A program made the translations under genes and the position numbers. 64,000 nt of DNA from the NCBI RefSeq assembly GCF_028680575.1, contig NZ_JAPCKI010000002.1:372001-436000 (forward strand). Reading direction: 5' to 3'. Below the pieces are notes generated by a model that was not told the DNA's origin, did not search any database, and saw nothing but the letters and a program-made list of their open reading frames with translations. The stretch is from Acidovorax benzenivorans (GTDB lineage Bacteria; Pseudomonadota; Gammaproteobacteria; Burkholderiales; Burkholderiaceae_C). Positions 1-8,664 of the stretch are shown here, one piece after another; within the stretch, counting starts at the first letter, position 1; the number at the start of each line of letters is the position of its first letter.

Positions 1-904
1 CCACACCGGCCGCGTGCTGCAGTTCAGCGCGCCGCCAGCCACCGCGTTTGAGCGTTCGGCCGTGGGTGCGCTGCGCTTTGACCACGCGCTGGAAGAGGGC
101 GCCGAGGTCACCCCCCACTACGACGCCATGCTGGGCAAGCTCATCGTGCACGCGCCGACGCGGGCCGAGGCCATCGCCGCGCTCGTCCGTGCGCTGCACA
201 ACACCCGCGTGCTGGGCCTGCCCACCAACCGCGCGTTTCTGGCGGCGTGCCTGCAGCACCCGGTGTTTGCCAGCGGGCAGGCGCTGGTGCCGTTCCTGGC
301 GGAGCACGCTGCTGGTTTGCAGGGGTTGCTATCAAATGGAGAGCTGTCAGCGCTTGTTCCTCCTGCGCTAGAGGCCATTTTTGCTTCAAATTCTGCATCG
401 GATCTACCTTGTTCCATGGCCCGACCTCTGCGCCTGCGTCACCAGGGCGAGGTGTACTCCGTCGCCGTGCGCGAGCTGGGCGGTGGGCGGCTCCAGGTAG
501 AGCAGGTCGGGGCTGAGCCCACCAGCTTCACACTGCAACTGCCCCAGCGCGGCGTGCATTACGCGGCCGTGGGACCGTTGCGCTGGCACTGGCAATCGGG
601 CTGCGTGGATGGCTGGGTCGAAGACGCATCGTGGGAACCTGCTGCGCGCGCCGATGCGGCCGGTGGCGCCACCGAACTGCGCGCACCCTTCAACGGCAAG
701 GTGGTCGCACTGCCCGTGGCCGCAGGCCAGGTGTTGGCGGCGGGGGACACCGTGGCAGTCATCGAATCCATGAAGCTCGAACACAGCCTAGCCAGCCCCG
801 CAGCCGCCACCCTGGCCGAGCTGCTGGTAGCGCCCGGCCAGCAGGTGTCGCCCGGCCAGGTGCTGGCCCGCTTTGCACCTGCCACGCAAGGAGCGCCCGC
901 ATGA
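1..904 (+). CDS. Acyl-CoA carboxylase alpha subunit (biotin carboxylase + biotin carrier), C-terminal part
   Basis: The gene enters from the left edge, so only about 300 C-terminal residues are visible. They cover the end of the biotin carboxylase domain, a linker, and a C-terminal biotinyl domain with the ESMKLEHS motif; the lysine that receives biotin is encoded at 772-774. Such subunits carboxylate biotin with ATP and bicarbonate for acetyl-, propionyl- or methylcrotonyl-CoA carboxylases. The substrate cannot be told from this part. The stop codon overlaps the start of the next gene by 4 bp (ATGA), so translation is probably coupled. Oddity: nucleotides 325-391, in the linker, match the dispersed palindromic repeat of this window and are read through in frame. 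Confidence 0.9.
   Translation, partial: HTGRVLQFSAPPATAFERSAVGALRFDHALEEGAEVTPHYDAMLGKLIVHAPTRAEAIAALVRALHNTRVLGLPTNRAFLAACLQHPVFASGQALVPFLAEHAAGLQGLLSNGELSALVPPALEAIFASNSASDLPCSMARPLRLRHQGEVYSVAVRELGGGRLQVEQVGAEPTSFTLQLPQRGVHYAAVGPLRWHWQSGCVDGWVEDASWEPAARADAAGGATELRAPFNGKVVALPVAAGQVLAAGDTVAVIESMKLEHSLASPAAATLAELLVAPGQQVSPGQVLARFAPATQGAPA
325..391 (-). repeat. Dispersed repeat copy inside the carboxylase gene
   Basis: Read on the minus strand this segment shows the landmarks of the family: AAAAATGGCCTCTAGCGC, then AAGCGCTGACAGCT, then a degenerate TATCAAA-like end (TTTGATAGC). It lies in the coding sequence of the carboxylase linker and adds no stop codon. Confidence 0.65.
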
Positions 905-2073
905 CCGTCACAACCGATGCAAGTTCTGCGAGCGACGAAGACCGCACTGCCCTCACCGACACCGTCACCCGCTTTGCCCACACCGAGATCGCACCGCATG
1001 TGGACGCGTGGGATACCGCCGGTGAATTCCCCCGCAGCCTGTACCGCCGCGCGGCCGACCTGGGCCTGCTGGGCCTGGGCTACCCCGAGCAGTACGGCGG
1101 CACGCTCGCCAGTTACCAGCTGCGCCTGCCACTGTGGCGCGCGCTCAGCCGCCACGGCGCCAGCGGCGGCGTGCTGGCCAGCCTGCTGTCGCACAACATC
1201 GGCCTGCCGCCCGTGCTGGCGCATGGCAGCGACGCCGTGCGTGCCGAGGTCATCCCACCCGTGCTGGCGGGCGAGCAGATCGCGGCACTGGCGATTACTG
1301 AGCCCGGTGGCGGGTCCGACGTGGCCCAGCTCAAGACCACCGCGCGGCGTCAGGGCGATGACTACATCGTCAACGGCGAAAAGGTGTTCATCACCTCCGG
1401 CATGCGCGCGGACTGGATCACCGTGGCTGTGAGGACCGGGGAGGCCGGAAGCAAAGGCAGTGCAGGCATCTCTATGCTGCTCATCCCCGGCCACAGCGCA
1501 GGCCTGTCGCGCAGCAAGCTCGACAAGATGGGCTGGCTCTGCTCCGACACCGCCCACCTGCGCTTCGACAACGTGCGCGTGCCCGCCCGCTACTTGCTGG
1601 GCGAAGAGGGCGCGGGCTTTCGGATCATCATGGCCAACTTCAATGGCGAGCGCTTTGGCCTGGCCGCATCGGGCCTGGGCTTTGCCGAGGCCTGCTACGA
1701 CGAAGCCCTGGCCTGGGCCCGCCAGCGCAAGACCTTTGGCGCCGCGCTGGTAGAGCATCAGGTCATCCGCCACAAGCTGGTGGACATGCAGATGCGCATC
1801 CAGTCCACCGCCGCGTGGTGCGAATCCGTGGCCGCGCAGGCCGACGCGGGGCGCACCGGTCCCGAGTGGGTCGCGCAGGTCTGCCTGCTCAAGAACCACG
1901 CCACCCAAACCATGCAGTTCTGCGCCGACCAGGCCGTGCAGATCCTGGGCGGCATGGGCTTCATGCGCGGCACTATCAGCGAACGCATCTACCGCGAGGT
2001 CAAGGTCATGATGATCGGCGGCGGTGCGGAAGAAATCATGAAAGACCTGGCTGCACGACAACTCGGCATTTGA
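901..2073 (+). CDS. Acyl-CoA dehydrogenase
   Basis: This 390-residue flavoenzyme should oxidise an acyl-CoA to the 2-enoyl-CoA and pass electrons to ETF. The sequence has the N-terminal helical domain, the middle beta domain (ITEPGGGSDVAQLKTTA) and the C-terminal helical domain ending in GGGAEEIMKDLAARQ. The usual C-terminal catalytic glutamate (YEGT type) is missing. A glutamate in NFNGERFGLA lies where isovaleryl-CoA-type dehydrogenases keep their base, which is my alignment by eye. The ATG at 901 overlaps the carboxylase stop codon. The pair suggests breakdown of a branched or carboxylatable acyl-CoA such as leucine or isoprenoid intermediates, but the substrate is not established. Confidence 0.9.
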   Translation: MTVTTDASSASDEDRTALTDTVTRFAHTEIAPHVDAWDTAGEFPRSLYRRAADLGLLGLGYPEQYGGTLASYQLRLPLWRALSRHGASGGVLASLLSHNIGLPPVLAHGSDAVRAEVIPPVLAGEQIAALAITEPGGGSDVAQLKTTARRQGDDYIVNGEKVFITSGMRADWITVAVRTGEAGSKGSAGISMLLIPGHSAGLSRSKLDKMGWLCSDTAHLRFDNVRVPARYLLGEEGAGFRIIMANFNGERFGLAASGLGFAEACYDEALAWARQRKTFGAALVEHQVIRHKLVDMQMRIQSTAAWCESVAAQADAGRTGPEWVAQVCLLKNHATQTMQFCADQAVQILGGMGFMRGTISERIYREVKVMMIGGGAEEIMKDLAARQLGI

Positions 2074-2109
2074 GTCGTGCCATTGGCCAGAAACTCACCT
2101 CGGCCCCAA

Positions 2110-2170
2110 CCGTTCGGGCTGAGCCTGTCGAAGCCAGGGCGCCCCGCCTTCGACAGGCTCAGGCCGAACG
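2110..2170. repeat. Inverted repeat, CGTTCGGGCTGAGCCTGTCG type
   Basis: The arms at about 2110-2133 and 2148-2170 are inverted copies of a 23-nt sequence with one mismatch, separated by about 14 nt. It sits between the acyl-CoA dehydrogenase and the BKACE gene and could fold into a long hairpin. A shorter, degenerate relative lies at 9957-10033. Repeats of this kind are scattered in many Burkholderiales genomes. Confidence 0.8.
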
Positions 2171-2218
2171 GTCGGGGGATTGCGAAACAAGAGCGGTAAC
2201 GCTATTCGGAGACGCACC

Positions 2219-3127
2219 ATGACCAGCAGCCATACCACCAGCAACAAAGCCATCATCACCTGCGCCATCACCGGCGTGCTGACCGACCCCGGCCAGCACC
2301 ATGTGCCCGTCACGCCCGAGCAACTGGCTAAAGAAGCCCGCCGTGCGTACGACGCTGGCGCCGCCGTGGTGCACGTGCACTTTCGCAACCAGGAGCCCGG
2401 CAAAGGCCACCTGCCCAGCTGGGACCCGCAGGTGGCGCGCGACTGCGTGCAAGCCATGCGCGAGGCCTGCCCGGGTTTGATCATCAACCAGACCACCGGC
2501 GTGGTCGGCCCCAATTACCAGGGCCCGCTCGACTGCCTGCGCGCCACACGCCCCGAGATGGCCGCGTGCAACGCCGGTTCGCTCAACTACCTGAAGGTGC
2601 GCAGCAACGGCACCTGGGCCTGGCCGCCCATGCTGTTCGACAACCAGCCCGCCAAGGTCAAGGACTTCATCGACGTGATGCTGGAGACCGGCACGCTGCC
2701 CGAGTTTGAATGCTTCGACGTGGGCATCGTGCGCTGCGTGGAGATGTATGTACAGACCGGCATGTACACCGAGCGCCTGCCCGAATACAACTTTGTGATG
2801 GGCGTCGAATCCGGCATGCCTGCCGACCCGGACCTGCTGCCCATCCTGCTCAAGCTCAAAATCAAGGACGCCCCCTGGCAAGCCACCGTCATCGGCCGCA
2901 GCGAGATCTGGCCCGTGCACCAGCGCGTGGCCGAGTTGGGCGGGCACCTGCGCACGGGGCTGGAAGACACGTTCTATCTGCCGGATGGGACCAAGGCGGA
3001 CTCGAACGGGCCGTTGATTGAGAAGCTGGCGCAGTACGCGCGCAATGCGGGGCGGGAGGTGGCTTCGCCGCAAGAGGCGCGGGGGATGTTGGGGTTAAAA
3101 GAGGTTGCAATGGCGTCGGATGCCTGA
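2219..3127 (+). CDS. BKACE-family beta-keto acid cleavage enzyme (DUF849)
   Basis: The product of 302 residues belongs to the family that condenses a beta-keto acid with acetyl-CoA and cleaves it to a CoA ester and acetoacetate; the founding member is 3-keto-5-aminohexanoate cleavage enzyme. Recognisable features are the N-terminal AIITCAITGVLT strand, the metal-ligand motif VVHVHFRN near residue 55, and a TIM-barrel length. I chose the ATG at 2219 because GGAG lies 8 bases upstream. An in-frame upstream start at 2180 would fall next to the inverted repeat. Its place after a carboxylase and a dehydrogenase suggests the last step of a side-chain degradation pathway; the true substrate is unknown. 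Confidence 0.87.
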   Translation: MTSSHTTSNKAIITCAITGVLTDPGQHHVPVTPEQLAKEARRAYDAGAAVVHVHFRNQEPGKGHLPSWDPQVARDCVQAMREACPGLIINQTTGVVGPNYQGPLDCLRATRPEMAACNAGSLNYLKVRSNGTWAWPPMLFDNQPAKVKDFIDVMLETGTLPEFECFDVGIVRCVEMYVQTGMYTERLPEYNFVMGVESGMPADPDLLPILLKLKIKDAPWQATVIGRSEIWPVHQRVAELGGHLRTGLEDTFYLPDGTKADSNGPLIEKLAQYARNAGREVASPQEARGMLGLKEVAMASDA

Positions 3128-3163
3128 GCGCACCCGCAGCAACTTGTTGTTTGCGCTGACGGG

Positions 3164-3778
3164 TTAAGCGGTCGCTACCGCCACCTCCGGCAGCGCATAA
3201 GTTACCTTGTTCTCCAAGATGGAGATGGCTCCCATAGACTGCAGCTCTGCTAACAACATAGTGAGCGCTTCTCCCGGGAGCTGCTTCTGAAACAACGAGA
3301 GGATGGTGCTGGAGAGCGTCTTTACGGTGCGCGGTTTGGACGCGCCTCGTTGATACAGGTTGCTAATGACCACGGCAGCTTTTTCTTGCAGCGTCTTGGA
3401 ATTCGCAGCCTTGAGCAACGGGATGTCGCAGACATCTTTGGATCTAGTGATCCCGATCTTTTGCGTCTTGAGATGCTGGATCAGTGGATCGAAACCGGTG
3501 TCCTTAGAGATGATGTGAAAGTAGGCTGTTGGATCTTCATTAACCAGCTTACCGATGTAATACGCTATGTGGAAATCCAGCGCGTTGCTGCCATTGCCGG
3601 AAATCTTGATGTAGTTGGCACGCTCTCCCAGGTGCTGAATCGCGGTGACAAGATCAAAAGGGATTTTGGTTTGATTTGCCCCCACGAAGACCGTGACGCG
3701 GAAGAAATCCGCATTTAGACCGGTCAGTGAAGCTGGTTGAACGTTTTCAAGATCGATAAGGATATGGTTGATTCGCAT
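3164..3778 (-). CDS. PIN-like domain protein (probable ribonuclease)
   Basis: A 204-residue protein with the acidic pattern of PIN/NYN-like nucleases: LIDLENV near residue 9, ALDFHIAYYIGKL near 68 and SKDTGFDPLI near 93. These aspartates would bind the metal for RNA cleavage. The last 60 residues look like a small helical domain of unknown role. The base composition is visibly lower in G+C than its neighbours, which suggests acquisition by transfer. It stands alone between two catabolic blocks. No antitoxin-like partner is seen beside it, so a toxin-antitoxin role is not supported. Confidence 0.75.
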   Translation of the reverse strand: MRINHILIDLENVQPASLTGLNADFFRVTVFVGANQTKIPFDLVTAIQHLGERANYIKISGNGSNALDFHIAYYIGKLVNEDPTAYFHIISKDTGFDPLIQHLKTQKIGITRSKDVCDIPLLKAANSKTLQEKAAVVISNLYQRGASKPRTVKTLSSTILSLFQKQLPGEALTMLLAELQSMGAISILENKVTYALPEVAVATA

Positions 3779-3827
3779 GGGTTCACGTGCATCCGGGAAT
3801 TGCTTTCAGTAGCTGCTTGTCGTCCTC

Positions 3828-3856
3828 GCATATTGATCGTGCTGTGATCAATATGC
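3828..3856. promoter_or_regulatory. Perfect 11-bp inverted repeat upstream of the PIN-like gene
   Basis: The arms GCATATTGATC (3828-3838) and GATCAATATGC (3846-3856) are exact inverted copies with a 7-nt spacer, about 50 bp upstream of the PIN-like start. The AT-rich arms stand out from the surroundings. It could be an operator or a hairpin in the 5' leader. No T-run follows on either side, so it does not look like a terminator. Confidence 0.6.
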
Positions 3857-3892
3857 AAGGTTGACTGAATCATGGATGTCTTCGCCCGCACA

Positions 3893-6064
3893 TCAAAAAA
3901 CAGGGCGAAATTTCTCGATTGCCTCGCGCACCTTGGTGGGCGCAGCGAAGCCCGCCCCATAGCGGGCCGCGAGTTCTTCCGCCCGGCGCTGAAAGTTGTC
4001 TATTCCCACGCCGTAGATGAACTGCATCGCCCCTCCCGTCCACGCCGGAAACCCAATCCCAAAAATCGACCCGATGTTCGCGTCATGCACGCTGGTCAGC
4101 ACGCCCTCGGCCAGGCAGCGCGCGGTCTCGATGGCCTGGCGGTAGAGCAGCCGGTCCTGGATCTCCTGCACGCTCCATTCCACGCCGGGCTTTTCGAACA
4201 GAGGCTTCAGCTCCGGCCACAGGTGCTTCTTGGCGCCTGCGGGGTAGTCGTAAAAGCCTCCGCCACCGGCGCGGCCCGGGCGCTTCAGCTCCTTGACCAT
4301 GCGCTCCACCAGCAGCTCGCCGGGCGTGGCGGTGTAGGTCTTGCCTTCGGCCGCGTAGTCGGCGCGGGTCTGGTCCAGCACATGCACGCTCAGGGTTAGC
4401 GCGGTTTCGTCCAGCACGGCCAGCGGGCCCACGGGCAGGCCGGCCTGCATGGCGGCGTTTTCAATGGCGGCGGCGGGGATGCCTTCGCCCAGCATGGCGG
4501 CGCCTTCCATCACGAAGGTGCCGAAGGTGCGGCTGGTGTAGAAGCCGCGTGAGTCGTTGACCACGATGGGCACCTTGCCCAGGGCCTGCACGTAGTCGAA
4601 CGCGCGGGCCACGGTTTCGTCATCCGTTTGCTTGCCGCGAATGATCTCCACCAGCTTCATCTTGTCCACGGGGCTGAAGAAGTGGATGCCGACAAACTTC
4701 TCGGGCCGGCTGCTGGCCGTGGCCAGGCCGCTGATGGGCAGGGTGGAGGTGTTGCTGGCAAAGAAGCCGCCGGGTGCCAATTGCGGCTCGGCCTCTTGCG
4801 TGACCTTGGCCTTGAGGTCGCGGCTTTCGAACACGGCTTCGATGATGAGGTCGCAGCCCGCCAGGTCGGCTGCGCTGGCGGTGGGCGTGATGCGGGCCAG
4901 CAGCGCCTGCTGCGCCTCGGCTGTCATGCGGCCCTTGTCCACGCGGGCTTGTGTGAGCTTGGCGCTGTAGGCCTTGCCAGCCTCGGCCTTCTCGGTGCTC
5001 ACGTCCTTGAGCACGGTGGCGATGCCCCGGCTGGCCTGGGCCCAGGCGATGCCCGCACCCATCATGCCAGCGCCCAGGATGCCGACCTTTTGCGGCTTGT
5101 AGCGTGGGGCTGAGCCCGGGCGCGACTTGCCGCTCTTGATCGCGTTCATGTCGAAGAAGAACGTGTTGATCATGTTGCGCGCCACGGGGCCGGTCATCAG
5201 GCGGGCGAGGTAGCGACTTTCGATGCGCAGTGCGGTGTCGTAGTCCACCATGGCGCCTTCGGCCATGGCGGCCAGCGCCGCCTCGGGTGCGGGGTAGCGG
5301 CCGCGCGTGGTCTTCTTGAGCATGGCGGGCGCGACGGTGAGGGCGCCAGCAATCTTTGGGTTGGCGGGCGTGCCGCCGGGCATTTTGTAGTTCTTGTCAT
5401 CCCACGGTTGCACGGCGTGCGGGTGGGTGGCGATGTGGGCCAGCGCGGCGGGCAGCAGTTGCTCGCGCGTGGCCACCAGCTCGTGCACCAGTTGCAGCTC
5501 CAGCGCCTCGGCGGGGTTGAAAAGCTTGCCTTCCAGGATGTAGGGCTGCGCACCCATCAGGCCCAGCAGGCGGGTCATCTTGGTCACGCCGGTGGCGCCG
5601 GGCATCAGGCCCAGTGTCACTTCGGGAAGGCCGAACTGGATCTTGGCGTCGGCCACGGCGATGCGGTAGTGGGCGACCAGCGCCACCTCCCACCCACCGC
5701 CCAGCGCCGCGCCGTTGAGGCAGGCCACCACAGGGATGCCCAGCGTCTCCAGCGTACGGAAGTGCCTCTTCATGCGCTCGATTTCGGCGAAGGCAGAAGG
5801 CGCCTCGGCGGGCGTCAGGCGCATGGTGGCCTTGAGGTCGGCACCTGCAAAGAAGCTGGTCTTGGCCGATGCGAGCACGATGCCCTTGAGGGTGGCACCC
5901 AGGCGTTCGCGGTCGCCCAGCACCTGGGCGGTGACCTCGCCCAGCTCTTGCTGCCACTGGCGGCACATGGTGTTGACGGGGGAGTTGGTTTCGTCAAACG
6001 TGATGACGGCAACTTCGCCGTCGGTGCCCTGGGCGGGGATGAGTTCGTAGCGGATGGTTTGCAT
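3893..6064 (-). CDS. fadB: FadB/FadJ-type fatty oxidation multifunctional enzyme
   Basis: A 723-residue protein that carries enoyl-CoA hydratase and 3-hydroxyacyl-CoA dehydrogenase activities of beta-oxidation. The crotonase half keeps both catalytic glutamates (E126 in GGGWEVAL and E148 in FGLPEVTLG). The dehydrogenase half has its NAD-binding GAGMMG at 331-336, followed by the NTSTLPISG and HFFSPVDKMKLVE motifs with the catalytic histidine. The ATG at 6064 follows an AGGAG-like site and leaves 22 nt to the thiolase upstream, so the two are almost surely co-transcribed. A further 39 residues of upstream open frame would overlap the thiolase and lack family similarity. Between the FadB and FadJ names I cannot decide. 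Confidence 0.92.
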   Translation of the reverse strand: MQTIRYELIPAQGTDGEVAVITFDETNSPVNTMCRQWQQELGEVTAQVLGDRERLGATLKGIVLASAKTSFFAGADLKATMRLTPAEAPSAFAEIERMKRHFRTLETLGIPVVACLNGAALGGGWEVALVAHYRIAVADAKIQFGLPEVTLGLMPGATGVTKMTRLLGLMGAQPYILEGKLFNPAEALELQLVHELVATREQLLPAALAHIATHPHAVQPWDDKNYKMPGGTPANPKIAGALTVAPAMLKKTTRGRYPAPEAALAAMAEGAMVDYDTALRIESRYLARLMTGPVARNMINTFFFDMNAIKSGKSRPGSAPRYKPQKVGILGAGMMGAGIAWAQASRGIATVLKDVSTEKAEAGKAYSAKLTQARVDKGRMTAEAQQALLARITPTASAADLAGCDLIIEAVFESRDLKAKVTQEAEPQLAPGGFFASNTSTLPISGLATASSRPEKFVGIHFFSPVDKMKLVEIIRGKQTDDETVARAFDYVQALGKVPIVVNDSRGFYTSRTFGTFVMEGAAMLGEGIPAAAIENAAMQAGLPVGPLAVLDETALTLSVHVLDQTRADYAAEGKTYTATPGELLVERMVKELKRPGRAGGGGFYDYPAGAKKHLWPELKPLFEKPGVEWSVQEIQDRLLYRQAIETARCLAEGVLTSVHDANIGSIFGIGFPAWTGGAMQFIYGVGIDNFQRRAEELAARYGAGFAAPTKVREAIEKFRPVF

Positions 6065-6086
6065 GATGTTCTTGTCTCCTGCCCGT

Positions 6087-7292
6087 TCAGATACGTTCCA
6101 CGATGGTGGCAATGCCCATGCCGCCGCCCACACACAGCGTGGCCAAGCCATAGCGCTGGCCCCGGCGGTGCAGCTCGTCAATCAGGGTGCCGAGGATCAT
6201 GGCGCCCGTGGCGCCCAGCGGGTGGCCCATGGCAATGGCGCCGCCGTTCACGTTGACCTTGTCGTGGGGTACACCCAGCTCGCGCATGAAGCGCATGGGC
6301 ACGGCGGCGAAGGCCTCGTTGACCTCAAACAGGTCGATCTGGTCGATGGTCATGCCTGCACGGGCCAGCGCCTTTTTGGCGGCGGGCACGGGGCCGGTGA
6401 GCATGATGGTGGGGTCGGCCCCGCTGAGCGCTGTCGCCACAATGCGCGCGCGGGGCGTGAGGCCATGGGCCTTGGCGGCGGCCTCGTTGCCAATCAGTAC
6501 GGCGGCGGCGCCGTCCACGATGCCCGAAGAGTTGCCCGCGTGGTGCACGTGGTGGATGCGCTCCACCTGTGGGTAGCGTTGCAGCGCCACGGCGTCAAAG
6601 CCCATGCCGCCCAGTTGCTCGAACGATGCCTTGAGCGCGCCCAGGCCTTCGAGCGTGGTTTTGGGCTTGATGAATTCGTCTTCGGCCAGGATGGTCTGGC
6701 CGATGAAGTCGCGCACGGGCACGACGGAATTTTTGAAGTAACCCGCCGCGCGCGCGGCGGTGGCGCGGCGTTGGGATTCGAGCGCGAAGGCGTCCACGTC
6801 GGCGCGGGTGTAGCCGTCCAGCGTGGCGATCAGGTCGGCGCCGATGCCCTGGGGCACGAACAGCGTGGCGGAGTTGGTGGCGGGGTCTTGCGCCCAGGCT
6901 CCACCGTCGGAGCCGATGGGCACACGGCTCATGCTCTCCACGCCACCGGCCACCACCAGGTCTTCCCAGCCGCTGCGCACCTTTTGCGCGGCCAGGTTCA
7001 CCGCTTCGAGGCCCGATGCGCAGAAGCGGTTGAGCTGCACCCCCGCACAGCGAAAGTCCCACCCGGCCTTGAGCGCGGCCACCTTGGGCAGCACCGAGCC
7101 CTGCTCACCCACGGGCGAGACGATGCCCATGACCACGTCGTCCACCGCCGCCGTGTCAAAGCGGTGGCGAGCCTGCAGCTCGGTGAGCAGGCCCACGAGC
7201 AGGTCGATGGGCTTGACCTCGTGCAGGGTGCCGTCCTTCTTGCCCTTGCCGCGCGGGGTGCGCAGCGCGTCGAATACATAGGCTTCGGTCAT
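6087..7292 (-). CDS. fadA: Acetyl-CoA C-acyltransferase (thiolase)
   Basis: A 401-residue thiolase that cleaves 3-ketoacyl-CoA with CoA in the last step of beta-oxidation. The nucleophilic cysteine is C91 in [11 protein letters not shown]. The histidine of [15 protein letters not shown] and the second cysteine of [10 protein letters not shown] near the C-terminus complete the active site. The start at 7292 gives the canonical [16 protein letters not shown]-terminus. It lies between an acyl-CoA dehydrogenase and the FadB-like gene on the same strand, so the three encode a full oxidation cycle. A repeat copy separates it from the dehydrogenase. Confidence 0.92.
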   Translation of the reverse strand: MTEAYVFDALRTPRGKGKKDGTLHEVKPIDLLVGLLTELQARHRFDTAAVDDVVMGIVSPVGEQGSVLPKVAALKAGWDFRCAGVQLNRFCASGLEAVNLAAQKVRSGWEDLVVAGGVESMSRVPIGSDGGAWAQDPATNSATLFVPQGIGADLIATLDGYTRADVDAFALESQRRATAARAAGYFKNSVVPVRDFIGQTILAEDEFIKPKTTLEGLGALKASFEQLGGMGFDAVALQRYPQVERIHHVHHAGNSSGIVDGAAAVLIGNEAAAKAHGLTPRARIVATALSGADPTIMLTGPVPAAKKALARAGMTIDQIDLFEVNEAFAAVPMRFMRELGVPHDKVNVNGGAIAMGHPLGATGAMILGTLIDELHRRGQRYGLATLCVGGGMGIATIVERI

Positions 7293-7313
7293 GGTGTGGT
7301 CTCCAGATTTGAA

Positions 7314-7362
7314 TGAAATTGGCCGTTTGCGCCCGTCCATAAAGCGCTATTAGCTATCAAAA
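7314..7362 (+). repeat. Dispersed repeat copy between acyl-CoA dehydrogenase and thiolase
   Basis: The segment AAATTGGCCGTTTGCGCC, then ATAAAGCGCTATTAGCTATC and AAAAG, matches the family in plus orientation. It fills most of the 78-bp gap between the two genes. Confidence 0.7.
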
Positions 7363-7370
7363 GGGAAGCA

Positions 7371-8537
7371 TCAGCGCGCGGGCAGGCCCATGCCGCGCGA
7401 GATGACTTCTTTCATGATCTCGTTGGTGCCGCCATAGATGCGCTGCACGCGCGCGTCGGCGTAGGCGCGGGTGATGGGGTACTCCCACATGTAGCCGTAG
7501 CCGCCGAAGAGTTGCACGCACTCGTCCATCACCTTGCACTGCAGGTCGGTCGTCCAGTATTTCGCCATGCTGGCGGTCTGGGTGTCGAGTTGGTCTTTCA
7601 CGATCAGCTCGCAGCATTTGTCCACAAACACGCGGGCCACCTGCACCTCGGTCTGCAGCTCGGCCAGGGTGTAGCGGGTGTTCTGGAACGATGCGACGGG
7701 CTGGCCGAAGACCTTGCGCTCTTTCACATAGTCCAGAGTCCAGTCAATCGCCGCCTGGGCGGCTGCCACGGCGGTGATGGCGATCTGCAGGCGTTCCCAC
7801 GGCAGTTGCTCCATCAGGCAGATAAAACCGCGCCCCTCCATGGCGAGGCCGCCCAGCAGGTTCTCGGCGGGCACTTTCACGTCGTTGAAGAACAGCTCGG
7901 AGGTGTCCTGCGCCTTCATGCCCATCTTTTTGAGGCGCTGGCCTTTTTCAAAGCCGGGCATGCCGCGCTCCACCAGCAACAGGCTGGTGCCCTTGGCGCC
8001 CGCAGCCGGGTCGGTCTTGGCGACCACGATCACCAGGTCGGCATGCCAGCCATTGGTAATGAAGGTCTTGCTGCCGTTGAGCACATAGTGCGACCCGTCC
8101 GCGCTTTTGATGGCGGTGGTCTTGATGCCTTGCAGGTCGCTGCCTGCAGCAGGCTCGCTCATGGCGATGGCGCCCACAACCGCGCCGCTGGCCATCTGCG
8201 GCAGGTACTTTTGTTTCTGGGCCTCGGTGCCGTAGTGCAGGATGTACGGCGCCACGATCTCGCTGTGCAGGCCAAAGCCGATGCCGGTGGTGCCAGCGCG
8301 TGCCAGCTCCTCCATCTGCGCCACCGAGTACAGCTTGTCGGCCCCGGCGCCGCCGTATTCCTCGGGCAGGCTCATGCACAGAAAGCCATTGGCGCCCGCC
8401 TGGCTCCACACCTCGCGCGCCACATAGCCCTGGTCTTCCCAGGCGGCGTGGCGGGGCGTTACCTCCTTGTCGATGAAGCGGCGAAAGCTGTCGGCAAAGG
8501 CCTGGTGGTCGGGCTGGAAGAGGGTGCGTTCGATCAT
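7371..8537 (-). CDS. Acyl-CoA dehydrogenase
   Basis: A 388-residue acyl-CoA dehydrogenase for the first step of beta-oxidation. Signature segments are AMSEPAAGSDLQGIKTTA in the middle domain and RIYGGTNEIMKEVISRG near the C-terminus. As in the dehydrogenase at 901, the C-terminal YEGT glutamate is replaced (YGGT). LPWERLQIA carries a glutamate at the alternative position used by isovaleryl- and long-chain-type enzymes. It is the first gene of the minus-strand dehydrogenase-thiolase-FadB set, and the conserved motif at 8553-8577 sits 15 bp before its start. Confidence 0.92.
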   Translation of the reverse strand: MIERTLFQPDHQAFADSFRRFIDKEVTPRHAAWEDQGYVAREVWSQAGANGFLCMSLPEEYGGAGADKLYSVAQMEELARAGTTGIGFGLHSEIVAPYILHYGTEAQKQKYLPQMASGAVVGAIAMSEPAAGSDLQGIKTTAIKSADGSHYVLNGSKTFITNGWHADLVIVVAKTDPAAGAKGTSLLLVERGMPGFEKGQRLKKMGMKAQDTSELFFNDVKVPAENLLGGLAMEGRGFICLMEQLPWERLQIAITAVAAAQAAIDWTLDYVKERKVFGQPVASFQNTRYTLAELQTEVQVARVFVDKCCELIVKDQLDTQTASMAKYWTTDLQCKVMDECVQLFGGYGYMWEYPITRAYADARVQRIYGGTNEIMKEVISRGMGLPAR

Positions 8538-8552
8538 GGTGGTGCAACCAGT

Positions 8553-8577
8553 TTATTTATGCAAAGTTACTGCTTGG
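8553..8577 (-). promoter_or_regulatory. Conserved CTTTGCATAAATAA motif before acyl-CoA dehydrogenase
   Basis: Read on the minus strand, this 25-nt segment matches the one at 15693-15717 in 20 positions, and the last 14 (CTTTGCATAAATAA) are identical. It is AT-rich in a GC-rich genome and ends 15 bp from the start codon, so it should lie in the promoter or operator. The likely reader is a TetR-like or similar repressor encoded outside the window; that is inference. Confidence 0.55.
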
Positions 8578-8622
8578 TTAAATTCTGCCACCGACTGGGC
8601 CCGGATGCACCCCCTGAAATGC

Positions 8623-8645
8623 AAAAGCCGCCCGAAGGCGGCTTG
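8623..8645 (-). terminator. Intrinsic terminator of the binding-protein gene
   Basis: On the minus strand an 8-bp perfect stem (AAGCCGCC/GGCGGCTT) with a TTCG tetraloop runs into TTTT, 20 nt after the stop codon of the binding protein at 8665. Confidence 0.85.
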
Positions 8646-8664
8646 AAGGAGGCGGGTCAGGCGC

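Noticed and set aside
3164..3778. Toxin-antitoxin system
   Set aside because: No small antitoxin gene overlaps or adjoins the PIN-like gene, and the protein is longer than typical VapC toxins.
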